From Alphaproteobacteria bacterium (GTDB lineage Bacteria > Pseudomonadota > Alphaproteobacteria > JAOXRX01), in contig JAOXRX010000059.1 in NCBI GenBank assembly GCA_025800285.1, positions 1 to 64,000 on the forward strand: a stretch of 64,000 nucleotides of DNA, given 5' to 3'. This document shows, one piece after another, positions 7,816-15,855 of the stretch. How positions within the stretch are numbered: position 1 is the first letter of the stretch; every line of letters begins with the position of its first letter. The notes below the pieces were generated by a model that ran no database searches, was not told the origin of the DNA, and worked only from the letters and a program-made list of their open reading frames with translations. The translations under genes and the position numbers were made by a program.

Positions 7816-10308
7816 CTATTCTTTTATTTGGATACTGATTTTTAAACCTTCCACTTCCGAAGTCTCAAAATCTGCCTTTCCGAACTCAATTGCCTGAGCT
7901 CTTGAAACAGCCATTAATGATAGCTTATACTTTTTAAGTATCTCAACGATTTTATCATTAACATTTTCAACATCCAATCTTAAATATGCAAGATGCTTAC
8001 CTTGACCAATTTGATTTTCTGTCCTACATGCTCTAACAGCTTTAAGAACTCCAAGAACAACTGCCATTTCACTTACATCAGTTTCTTTATATTCACAGTA
8101 TTGAGGATAAGAAGTAATATGAATAGAATCTTTACCTTCGCCTTCTCTAAATATTTCTTGATATAACATTTCTGTTACAAAAGGAATAAACGGAGCAAAC
8201 ATACCAATAACATCTCTTAAAGTTTCCCATAAAGTTATAGCAGCAGACTCTCTTAATTCATCAGAGTATTTTTCTTTACTCCAGAATCTATCTTTAACTA
8301 GTTCTAGATATGTATCACAGAAAGTCATCCAGAAAAACTTATCAATAGCATCTTTAGCACCAGCATAATCATATTTCGCTAAACATTCATTTGCTCTTTT
8401 AGCCACTTTATTTAGTTCTGAAATAACCCAACGATCTTCAACTGTTCTTTCTGCAACAGGCATATTAATTTTATTTACATCCATACCTTCAAGCTGCATT
8501 AAAACAAATTTTGATGCATTAAATAGCTTAACAACAACTTTCCTCCCTGCTTTAACATCTTTTTCATTATACTTCATATTCTGCCCAAGATGAGAACCAG
8601 CTGCCCAGTATCTCAGAGCATCGGCACCGTATTTCTCCATAACATTTTCTGGAACATATCTATTATAGCCATTATTATCAGTAGCTTTTTCTAATGTTCT
8701 TTTAGAGATTTTTTTACCTTGTTCATTTTCTCCAAATCCAGAAATCATAACATCTTTCCATGGAAGACTATCCTTATGTATATGAGATTTTAACACTGTA
8801 TAAAATAGCCATGTTCTAATAATATCATGAGCCTGAACCCTAACTGTCATAGGATGAGTAGTGTTTTTTCCTTCCCATGCACTTGAACCAGCCCAGTTAT
8901 TAGCAACAAGAGGTGTAAGAGATGATGTCATCCAAGTATCCATAACATCTGTTTCACCTTTTAAATTCTTGCTCTTACACTTAGGGCATTCATCTAGATG
9001 ACATTTGTCATTTGTTGGATCAACTGGCATATTCTCTTCTGGTGCGATAATGATCTCACCACAATCTTCACAATACCAAACTGGGAAAGGAACTCCATAG
9101 AATCTTTGTCTAGAAATATTCCAGTCAAATTTTAGATTATTTACCCAATCAACATATCTTGACTTCATAAATGTTGGATACCAATTAATTTCATCGCCTC
9201 TTTTTAATAAATCATCTTTTAAATCTAGAGTTTTAATAAACCATTGTGGTTCCATTATGAACTCAACAGGAGTTTGAGATCTTTCCGCTATTGAGATATT
9301 TTGATCAATAACTTTTTCATCTAAAATCAAACCTTCTGCTTTTAAATCTTTAACAATCTTAGAACGAGCCTCTACAATTGGTAGCCCTGCATAATCTCCA
9401 CAGATATCTGACATTCTACCATTTGGAGTAATTGCAATTCTTAAATCAAGATTATCCAATTTCCATTTCATAACATCTTCGTTATCTCCGAATGTACAAA
9501 CCATCATTAGCCCTGTCCCAAAATCCATAGCAACTTCATCTGAAGTTTTAATTGGAACTTCATGACCAAATATTGGAACAATAGCAGTTTTCCCAACTAG
9601 AGAAGTATATCTCTCATCATCAGGATTACAGTATAGCCCTACACAAGCTGGTAAAAATTCTGGTCTTGTTGTTGATATAATTAAATCAGAGCCATCTTCT
9701 CCTTTGAAAGGAATATCGTACATTTTTCCTTTTCTTGATAGAGTCTCTAAATCAGCTTGAGCCAAAGCCGTTTGAAAATGAGTATCCCAAAGCACTGGAT
9801 CATCAGAACGATAAATCATATTTTTATTATATAAATCTAAGAAAGATTTTTGTGCTGTTTTTTGACAATGTTCATCAATAGTTGAGTATTGAAGATTCCA
9901 ATCCACAGATAAACCTAGAGATGAAAATAGGTTTCTATATGTTCCAATAACATTTTGAGTTTCTTCTAAACACAACTTCCTAAAATCTGGTCTTGTAGTC
10001 TTATTTTTATTAATATTATGAACTTTTTCAACATGTCTTTCTGTTGGCAATCCATTATCATCAAACCCTACTGGATAGTAAACACTCTTCCCCATCATTC
10101 TTTGATATCTAACAATAAACTCTGCTTGAGAATAACTCATTGCATGCCCAACATGCATATGAGATGCAGATGCATATGGTGGAGGTGTATCAACTGAAAA
10201 AACTTCGTTATTTGATGTCGGATCAAACTTATATATTTCTTTTTCTACCCATAATTTATTCATTTCTTCTTCATTTATTAAATGATCGTAATTCTTTTCA
10301 TTAAGCAT
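7816..10308 (-). CDS. valS: Valyl-tRNA synthetase, archaeal/Rickettsia-like form
   Basis: About 830 residues. Class I synthetase charging tRNA-Val. The HIGH motif is HMHVGH in YASASHMHVGHAMSYSQAE and the KMSKS loop is KISKRT. An editing (CP1) domain lies between, with the WDTHFQTALAQAD segment and a Cys-rich zinc region (WYCEDCG, then CPKC). The stretch FDDNGLPTERHVEK resembles the archaeal-like ValRS described for Rickettsia rather than the usual proteobacterial form, which suggests ancient transfer. I place the start at ATG 10308 because AAAGGG lies about nine bases upstream; an in-frame ATG at 10335 precedes that site. A valine-rich leader peptide and consensus promoter lie upstream. Confidence 0.93.
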   Translation of the reverse strand: MLNEKNYDHLINEEEMNKLWVEKEIYKFDPTSNNEVFSVDTPPPYASASHMHVGHAMSYSQAEFIVRYQRMMGKSVYYPVGFDDNGLPTERHVEKVHNINKNKTTRPDFRKLCLEETQNVIGTYRNLFSSLGLSVDWNLQYSTIDEHCQKTAQKSFLDLYNKNMIYRSDDPVLWDTHFQTALAQADLETLSRKGKMYDIPFKGEDGSDLIISTTRPEFLPACVGLYCNPDDERYTSLVGKTAIVPIFGHEVPIKTSDEVAMDFGTGLMMVCTFGDNEDVMKWKLDNLDLRIAITPNGRMSDICGDYAGLPIVEARSKIVKDLKAEGLILDEKVIDQNISIAERSQTPVEFIMEPQWFIKTLDLKDDLLKRGDEINWYPTFMKSRYVDWVNNLKFDWNISRQRFYGVPFPVWYCEDCGEIIIAPEENMPVDPTNDKCHLDECPKCKSKNLKGETDVMDTWMTSSLTPLVANNWAGSSAWEGKNTTHPMTVRVQAHDIIRTWLFYTVLKSHIHKDSLPWKDVMISGFGENEQGKKISKRTLEKATDNNGYNRYVPENVMEKYGADALRYWAAGSHLGQNMKYNEKDVKAGRKVVVKLFNASKFVLMQLEGMDVNKINMPVAERTVEDRWVISELNKVAKRANECLAKYDYAGAKDAIDKFFWMTFCDTYLELVKDRFWSKEKYSDELRESAAITLWETLRDVIGMFAPFIPFVTEMLYQEIFREGEGKDSIHITSYPQYCEYKETDVSEMAVVLGVLKAVRACRTENQIGQGKHLAYLRLDVENVNDKIVEILKKYKLSLMAVSRAQAIEFGKADFETSEVEGLKISIQIKE

Positions 10309-10389
10309 ATTATTATGCCCTTTCTTTTTATACATTATTTGTTTATTTGATTTTTTTTAATAATTTGAAGCGGTTTTCATACTTCTATT

Positions 10390-10416
10390 ACCCGACTCTT
10401 ACCTAAAGAGACGGGT
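10390..10416 (-). promoter_or_regulatory. Hairpin across the valS leader stop codon
   Basis: On the minus strand ACCCGTCTCTT (10406-10416) faces AAGAGTCGGGT (10390-10400): ten base pairs with one T-T mismatch and a five-base loop that contains the TAG stop of the leader peptide. The arm CCC-TCTTT could alternatively pair with AAAGAAAGGG around the valS ribosome site. No T-run follows, so a simple terminator is not evident. Confidence 0.65.
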
Positions 10417-10459
10417 CTATAACTCGCACGACGACTGAATTTAACTTTATATTTTCCAT
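10403..10459 (-). CDS. valS leader peptide (attenuation)
   Basis: An 18-codon ORF reading MENIKLNSVVVRVIDPSL, with four valine codons in five (GTC GTC GTG CGA GTT). It lies directly between a consensus promoter and valS, about 95 bases before the valS start. The ATG lies nine bases after the -10 box, so the transcript would have only 2-3 bases before it and no Shine-Dalgarno: an essentially leaderless ORF. The stop codon is in the loop of a hairpin. The organisation is that of a ribosome-mediated attenuator sensing charged tRNA-Val. thrS has the same layout with threonine codons. Confidence 0.75.
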   Translation of the reverse strand: MENIKLNSVVVRVIDPSL

Positions 10460-10468
10460 AATGATGGA

Positions 10469-10497
10469 AGTATATATTAAAAATATATAATTGTCAA
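10469..10497 (-). promoter_or_regulatory. valS promoter
   Basis: Perfect TTGACA (10492-10497), 17 bp, TATACT (10469-10474) on the minus strand. The predicted start site is about 10462, giving a leader of roughly 150 bases before valS. It lies immediately upstream of the phosphodiesterase gene's 3' end. Confidence 0.85.
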
Positions 10498-10500
10498 ATT

Positions 10501-10989
10501 TTACACCTGTATAAAATCGTATTCATAAGTTTCTAAATCTACAATAGCATAAGAAGGAGGATATCTTAGACCATAGATTTCACCAGGATTTAAAAGGAGG
10601 CAATCATTAACTTTTCTTGCTATTTTCTTATGAGTATGACCATGAAACACAAAATCATACTTTCCTTCTTTAGCCTTAGCCTCTGCAATTTCTGGATAGT
10701 GAACAAAAAATATCTTTTTTCCGCCTAAAGTTAATTGTCCATAATCTCCTAAGTGATGGAAATTGAGAAACTCTTTTCCAACATGTGGAGTTCTTTCTCT
10801 ATCAGCTATATTACCAAACACTGCATAGACATCTCCTTTAAACTTTTCACCCAAGAGTCTTGCCGTAAAAGGAGAACAAAGATCTCCACAACAAATAATA
10901 TGCTTTATACCCATTAAATTTATTTCATTTATAACTTGTTTCAAGTTTGATAATTTATCATGAACATCTGATATAATAGCTACCTTCAT
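10501..10989 (-). CDS. YfcE/MJ0936-type metallophosphoesterase
   Basis: A 162-residue calcineurin-like phosphoesterase. The metal-binding motifs are in order: ISDVHDKLSNL (~6-16), CGDLCS (~35-40), GNIADRE (~59-65; the usual GNxD is shifted by one), and FHGHTHK (~115-121). Family members such as MJ0936 and YfcE hydrolyse phosphodiesters with divalent metals; the cellular substrate is unknown. Length is typical. RBS TAGGAGA precedes the ATG. It lies between valS and a 58-residue gene on the same strand. Confidence 0.88.
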   Translation of the reverse strand: MKVAIISDVHDKLSNLKQVINEINLMGIKHIICCGDLCSPFTARLLGEKFKGDVYAVFGNIADRERTPHVGKEFLNFHHLGDYGQLTLGGKKIFFVHYPEIAEAKAKEGKYDFVFHGHTHKKIARKVNDCLLLNPGEIYGLRYPPSYAIVDLETYEYDFIQV

Positions 10990-11000
10990 AAAATCTCCTA

Positions 11001-11029
11001 AAAATAAAAACTACCTAGTTCATAGGTAG
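11001..11029 (-). terminator. Terminator after the 58-residue gene
   Basis: On the minus strand CTACCTA pairs with TAGGTAG (11023-11029 with 11011-11017), followed by a T-rich run (11001-11010). It separates the small gene from the phosphodiesterase gene. Confidence 0.75.
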
Positions 11030-11061
11030 CTTGTATTAATTAAATTGTCAAGGCTTATATA

Positions 11062-11238
11062 TTAAGCTAACAATCTATCTATAAATTCATCTGGGTCAAA
11101 GTTTGGATCTCTTATTGCCTTATATAAGTTCTCTTTAAACTTAACTGCATGTTCATCTTCACTAGAGAAACTACAGATACCTCTATCTGTGCTAATTCTA
11201 TTTTCTCCATCTTTACTGCTAAATCTAGCTGTTGTCAT
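11062..11238 (-). CDS. Small conserved-looking protein, 58 residues, unknown
   Basis: An ORF beginning MTTARFSSKDGENR, preceded by AGAGGAT six bases before the ATG and ended by its own terminator, so it looks like a real gene. The protein is acidic and hydrophilic with no membrane segment. The C-terminal part (AIRDPNFDPDEFIDRLLA) is probably helical. I recognise no family. It stands alone between murJ and the phosphodiesterase gene. Confidence 0.7.
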   Translation of the reverse strand: MTTARFSSKDGENRISTDRGICSFSSEDEHAVKFKENLYKAIRDPNFDPDEFIDRLLA

Positions 11239-11316
11239 TTTTTATCCTCTTTGTTTGTTATCGTTTAAAAAAAGAATGCACTTTGTATAACAGCTATAGA
11301 TTTTTGTCAAGGTTTT

Positions 11317-12852
11317 CTAGTTAGTTTTTTTAAAAAACTTAAGGAAAGATTTTATATCCCAAATACCTTGAATAAAAGATAATAAAATTACAAAAGACCC
11401 TCCGATAAATAAAATAATTGCAAGAAATATAAATTGTGTTAAAGAACAAGACGAATCTAAAAATTCAGACAAAAGCTCACTTCCGAATCTAAGAATCGCA
11501 CCCATTGCAATCGCTATCATTATTAAATCTGCTATTTTCTTTTTAGTTGAAGGTAATATTTCTATATTTTGTTTTGAATAAAGCATAAACACATTAATCC
11601 ACGATGATATAGCAGATGCTGCAGCTATTCCGACATAGCCAAATGGTTTCAATAAAATTATTGCAAAAATTATATTATATAGAGCCGATAAAGAGGAAGT
11701 TATCATTGGAGTTTTCGTATCATGAGAAGCAAAAAATACATTTGATAAAATCTTTATTAAGATATATGCAGGAAGACCTACTACATATGCTTTTAGTATA
11801 TTTGAACAAGCTATAACATCAGCATCTGTGAATTTACCTCTATTGAATATAATATCTATAAGAGGCTCAGACATAACAAAAAATGCTACTGCACTAAATA
11901 TTGAGAAGAAAAGCCCTATAACTATAGATTTATTAAATAACTCAACCTTTTCTTTCTTATTGTTATTTGCAATCGCCTTTGATAACATTGGCAAAGTTGC
12001 AGTTCCTATTGCTACTCCTATAACACCAACTGGGAGTTGATTAAGTCTATCAGCATAATAAAGATATGAGATGGCACCAGCTGGAAGCAGAGAAGCAAGC
12101 AGAGTACCGACAAATATATTAATTTGCACAATGCCTGAACCAATTATACCATTCCCCATAAGTTTCAAAAATTTCTTTTCTTGCTTATCAACTTTTGGCT
12201 TTGAAAGCTTAACTTTTAGCTCTGTTCTTCTTAAAGCAAATAACATTAATATAAGTTGCAATAATCCTGAAATGGTTATAGCCATAGCCATTTGATATGA
12301 TATACTTGAAAACATATTAGGTAACAATAAAGAGACAATTAAACAAATGTTAAATATTATTGGAGCTCCTGCAAATGGAGCATATTTACCAACTGAGTTT
12401 AACATGCCTCCAATCATAGCAACTAAAGAAGTAAACAGTAGAAATGGGAAAGTAATTCTTGATAAATTTACTGCTATATCGAATCTAGCAGAATCTCCAA
12501 TAAACCCAGGAGCAATTAAATATATAAACCATGGCATTATCAATATCATAAGTCCACAAAATGGAACCAAGAATGAAACCATCATCGCTAAAACCTTATT
12601 AGAAAAGTCTTCAGCTTTTTTCTTATCTTTAGTCAAAAGAGAGGAAAACACAGGAACAAAAGCTGCAGAAAAAGCACCCTCTGCTGAGAACCTACGGAAT
12701 AAGTTTGGAGTCTTCAAAGCAACAAAAAAAGCATCCGCTACGGGTCCTGCTCCCAAGACACTTGCTATAAGCAGATCTCTGAAAAGCCCTACAACTCGAC
12801 TTAACATTGTTAATCCTCCGATAGTAAATATAGCTTTGTTTAATTTTCTCAT
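11317..12852 (-). CDS. murJ: MurJ (MviN), lipid II flippase
   Basis: A 511-residue MATE-like/MVF membrane protein that moves lipid II across the inner membrane for peptidoglycan synthesis. The N-terminal region TMLSRVVGLFRDLLIAS and the segment GPVADAFFVALKTPNLFRRFSAEGAF are the classic MviN signature (residues ~15-65). About 13-14 hydrophobic segments span the rest. Length is typical (about 510-520). Its ATG overlaps the envC stop by four bases, so the two are translationally coupled. Confidence 0.95.
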   Translation of the reverse strand: MRKLNKAIFTIGGLTMLSRVVGLFRDLLIASVLGAGPVADAFFVALKTPNLFRRFSAEGAFSAAFVPVFSSLLTKDKKKAEDFSNKVLAMMVSFLVPFCGLMILIMPWFIYLIAPGFIGDSARFDIAVNLSRITFPFLLFTSLVAMIGGMLNSVGKYAPFAGAPIIFNICLIVSLLLPNMFSSISYQMAMAITISGLLQLILMLFALRRTELKVKLSKPKVDKQEKKFLKLMGNGIIGSGIVQINIFVGTLLASLLPAGAISYLYYADRLNQLPVGVIGVAIGTATLPMLSKAIANNNKKEKVELFNKSIVIGLFFSIFSAVAFFVMSEPLIDIIFNRGKFTDADVIACSNILKAYVVGLPAYILIKILSNVFFASHDTKTPMITSSLSALYNIIFAIILLKPFGYVGIAAASAISSWINVFMLYSKQNIEILPSTKKKIADLIMIAIAMGAILRFGSELLSEFLDSSCSLTQFIFLAIILFIGGSFVILLSFIQGIWDIKSFLKFFKKTN

Positions 12853-13976
12853 TTAATAACTCTTTTCGGATTAATTAATTTTCCATTCTGTCTTAACTCT
12901 ACATATAATCTTGTAGATTTTAAAAACCCTACAGGTTCTCCTGAAGCAACTTTATCTCCAACATTGACTCCAACCTTACCCATACCAGCCAACAATAAAT
13001 TATAACCATTTCCATTATCAAAAACAACTATATTATCATAACTGCCAAATTCTCCAGAATATAACACCTCTCCTTTTATAGGACAAGTAACTAAACCATT
13101 CTTATTACCTTTCATTTCCCAACCATAATTAGTAACTTTTTGAGCATTCTTCTTTCCATAACCCAAAACAATTTTACCCGCTATAGGCATATTACCTTTT
13201 TTACCAGAAAACTTTATAGCCTCTTGCTTCTTTTTTGTTACCTTTTTAGAAGGCTTAGTTGATGGCTTTGCTGTTATTTTTCTTTGTTGTAATTTTTTAA
13301 TAAAATCTTTAATCGAAGATGCTCTTTTAGCTAATTTATTCAACTCTTGTCGTTCTCTTTTTTGTTTATTAGTTAATTTTGATTTCAACTGTTTTTTCTT
13401 TTTTAATAAAGATTTTATCTCTGCCATTTCTTTTTCTTTAGAGATACTCAGCTCCTTCATTTGCTTTTGTTTAGATAAAACATCTAACTTAGAACTCTCA
13501 ATATCTTTTATATCATCATTTAACCTTTTTGCTTGATTAATCAATTTAGGTAAAATACTGTTTAAGAGAACTCTTGTATTAATAATTCTTTGAGGATCAT
13601 CTGATGCTATGACAAAACCATCTGTAGGTAAAGATGAAATCCTTCTTATTGAGGACAATATAGCCCTAGAATTTTTTTCGTTTCTATCTAACTGCATTTC
13701 TTTTATATTTATTGAAGCAGACAAATCTTTTAAATCTTCTTTTATTTTACTAATGCCCTTTTCATTTTTTTGTAAAGAATTAGCAAGTTTTATGGATTTT
13801 GACTGAATATCTTTTAGAGCTTTATCTGCACTTTTAACTTCTTTTGCTAAAGAGCTTGAAATCTTTTTATGTTTTGATATTTCTTGTTGAACTTTTTTTA
13901 AATCTGCTTTCTCATAAGAAAAAGCAGATAATGATATCATACTAAAAATTAAAGATATTGCTATTATTCTTTTCAT
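12849..13976 (-). CDS. envC: EnvC-like murein hydrolase activator
   Basis: About 375 residues from the start chosen at ATG 13976, which places a signal peptide (MKRIIAISLIFSMISLSAFS) at the N-terminus; the upstream extension is unlikely. A long coiled coil (~22-240) is followed by a LytM/M23 domain (~270-375). The usual zinc-binding histidines of M23 peptidases are absent: the site where EnvC-type proteins read near GHNQSL is LLAGMGKVGV here. As in EnvC, this suggests an inactive peptidase fold that activates amidases at the septum. It forms an operon with murJ. Confidence 0.82.
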   Translation of the reverse strand: MKRIIAISLIFSMISLSAFSYEKADLKKVQQEISKHKKISSSLAKEVKSADKALKDIQSKSIKLANSLQKNEKGISKIKEDLKDLSASINIKEMQLDRNEKNSRAILSSIRRISSLPTDGFVIASDDPQRIINTRVLLNSILPKLINQAKRLNDDIKDIESSKLDVLSKQKQMKELSISKEKEMAEIKSLLKKKKQLKSKLTNKQKRERQELNKLAKRASSIKDFIKKLQQRKITAKPSTKPSKKVTKKKQEAIKFSGKKGNMPIAGKIVLGYGKKNAQKVTNYGWEMKGNKNGLVTCPIKGEVLYSGEFGSYDNIVVFDNGNGYNLLLAGMGKVGVNVGDKVASGEPVGFLKSTRLYVELRQNGKLINPKRVIK

Positions 13977-14025
13977 AAAACTCATTATATATATCATATA
14001 TAAAATAAGCAAATAAAAAATATAT

Positions 14026-14601
14026 TCATTTTAAAAAATTAAATATTTTCTTCATTCCCCTTCTTTCAAGAAAAACTTGAGGTCTTTTTCCTATTTTTAT
14101 CCTAAATAATTTTTCTTTCATTCTTTCTCTCTCTAAAAATTCCGCTTTTTTTAAAATTTCATCTTCAATATTAGCAGATATTTCTACTTTGCAATCTTGA
14201 AACCTATCTATTATAAAATCTAATTCTTCTTTATTTTCTGCACCATGTATAAATCTTAATGAAATATCTGTATTTTCCTCAAAATCAAAACCAGAATCTG
14301 CCAATAAACTCAAAAAAAGAGGAATACTTAAATTAATATCTTTATAAAGATTTTTAGTTTTTTCACAATTTGAAATAAATTTACTACATGAAGTTGACAT
14401 ATCAAAATCATCTAAAATATTATTTATAATATATTTATATTTTTTAAAATAATCATTATTTTTTTCTTTATTATCATTATAATAATTACTATAATTGTCT
14501 ATATTTTCAAATATGCAAAAGTTTCCTCCATCTCCCAAATATCCCTTTCCTAAAAAAACTAATAGACTATACTTCCTAAAAAAATCATTATATTTATTCA
14601 T
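14026..14601 (-). CDS. Unknown protein, second of a pair
   Basis: A 191-residue protein I do not recognise. It is Asn/Asp/Tyr/Lys-rich in the first 80 residues, has no signal peptide or membrane helix, and ends in a basic stretch (KIGKRPQVFLERRGMKKIF). It lies ten bases downstream of another unknown gene of similar size, and both share short, weakly similar stretches around NLYKxIN and the following hydrophobic segment ending DSGxxxxEx, so distant homology is possible. With Dot/Icm genes elsewhere in the window a secreted effector is conceivable but not shown. Start ATG 14601. Confidence 0.65.
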   Translation of the reverse strand: MNKYNDFFRKYSLLVFLGKGYLGDGGNFCIFENIDNYSNYYNDNKEKNNDYFKKYKYIINNILDDFDMSTSCSKFISNCEKTKNLYKDINLSIPLFLSLLADSGFDFEENTDISLRFIHGAENKEELDFIIDRFQDCKVEISANIEDEILKKAEFLERERMKEKLFRIKIGKRPQVFLERRGMKKIFNFLK

Positions 14602-14611
14602 GTTTATTACC

Positions 14612-15202
14612 TTATTGACAAGTTAATTCTGGCCATTGTTCATGAGAAACTTTCATTTTAACTCTTGAATTTTTTCTATTCATATCTGAAATAACTTCTT
14701 TTAAAGTTGATCTATAAAAATCATCGTTGTATTCTGTAACAATATTTTTAGACAAGTCTTCAGAAATAACAACTCCGCTTTTATCAAGAATATCAACAAA
14801 ACTGAATACATCTTTTTTATTTATACTTTTATAAAGATTTTTTACTATTTGTTCATTGTTATTAAAATCAAACTCCATTCCTGAAAGAGATCTACACAAA
14901 TCCAAAGCATTATAACTATGGTCAGCTATATCTTCTGAAATTTCATTCACTAAATCAATATTATCAGTTATAAATTCCTTTTCATCTGATGAGATTGCAT
15001 CGCTTCCAAAATATGAATCATTAGACTTTGACAAAATATCTATTACTCTAGTATATCTAGCCACAGCAATACCAGTATTAGTTTTACCATAATCTCCAGC
15101 AATTTTTTGCAAATCAGATAGACTCATAAAATAATTTGCTATTTTAAACTTTCTCAACAATCTTTGTGTTGCTATTCTTTCAAGATCCTTCTTAAAGCTC
15201 AT
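14612..15202 (-). CDS. Unknown protein, first of a pair
   Basis: A 196-residue soluble, probably helical protein without a recognised family. It begins MSFKKDLERIATQRLLRKF and carries a NLYKSINKKD segment weakly resembling the next gene. RBS AGGAGA lies ten bases before the ATG and a good promoter lies at 15250-15278, so the pair forms its own transcription unit, inserted between proS-ylxR and envC-murJ. No signal peptide or membrane helix is visible. Confidence 0.7.
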   Translation of the reverse strand: MSFKKDLERIATQRLLRKFKIANYFMSLSDLQKIAGDYGKTNTGIAVARYTRVIDILSKSNDSYFGSDAISSDEKEFITDNIDLVNEISEDIADHSYNALDLCRSLSGMEFDFNNNEQIVKNLYKSINKKDVFSFVDILDKSGVVISEDLSKNIVTEYNDDFYRSTLKEVISDMNRKNSRVKMKVSHEQWPELTCQ

Positions 15203-15249
15203 AATATAGTTTTCTCCTATTTTTTATTTCAATAATAATTAATAGAAGA

Positions 15250-15278
15250 ATTATATCATAAAAACGGCGAAAAAACAA
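15250..15278 (-). promoter_or_regulatory. Promoter of the unknown gene pair
   Basis: TTGTTT (15273-15278), 17 bp, perfect TATAAT (15250-15255) on the minus strand, 47 bases before the start codon of the first gene. Confidence 0.7.
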
Positions 15279-15286
15279 ATATATAT

Positions 15287-15853
15287 TTATAAAAAATCTT
15301 TCATTTTATTATAATTAATAATAATGTTATCAGCAATAGAGCTCTTCTTAACACAACCATAAACCACAAGACTTTCTTGACCTAAAATTTCTTGTAGTTC
15401 AATAGCTTTAAAACTGTCAATTAAAACGATATCTTCACTTGATATATACTTATGAAACTTACTCTTTCCATCTGCTCCACTATCAGAAGCAATTATAAAT
15501 ATCTTTGGAGATTGCTTTTTACAAACCTCTGCAACTTTTTCAAAACCTATAGTTAAATTTCCTGTTTTTTTTGATATAGAAATATAGTCTAGAACTTTCT
15601 TTTTTAGAAGTTCTGTAACTTTTTGAGGAAAATCTTTATCTATATTGCAATCTACCTTACAAGCTTTATTAAATAATCTTTTTTCAATTGCGATATCTAA
15701 AGCTTCTTTGCTTGCTTGTAACCAAATCCCTCTTCCAGGAAGTTTTTCATTTAAATCTGCAAAAATTTTGTTCTCAGGACCAAGAACAAACCGAATAAGT
15801 TCGGATTTGTTCTTTAATTCCTTAGAAAGAATATCTCTTTTTTGCTTTTCCAT
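15287..15853 (-). CDS. YlxR (DUF448)/L7Ae-type RNA-binding protein
   Basis: A 188-residue protein. The first ~85 residues follow the YlxR fold (KSELIRFVLGP, then LNEKLPGRGIWLQAS, then KRLFNKACK), and the remainder resembles the ribosomal L7Ae-like domain fused to YlxR in alphaproteobacteria (LDYISISKKTGNLTIGFEKV, then IIASDSGADGKSK). The usual N-terminal cysteine/arginine YlxR motif is replaced by RDILSKE. In most alphaproteobacteria this gene sits between nusA and infB; here it starts two bases after proS, while infB lies about 20 kb away. It is probably an RNA-binding translation factor. Confidence 0.8.
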   Translation of the reverse strand: MEKQKRDILSKELKNKSELIRFVLGPENKIFADLNEKLPGRGIWLQASKEALDIAIEKRLFNKACKVDCNIDKDFPQKVTELLKKKVLDYISISKKTGNLTIGFEKVAEVCKKQSPKIFIIASDSGADGKSKFHKYISSEDIVLIDSFKAIELQEILGQESLVVYGCVKKSSIADNIIINYNKMKDFL

Positions 15854-15855
15854 AT

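Noticed and set aside
12347-12856. Plus-strand ORF of 169 codons opposite murJ
   Set aside because: Antisense shadow of a well-conserved gene; low-complexity translation and no ribosome site.
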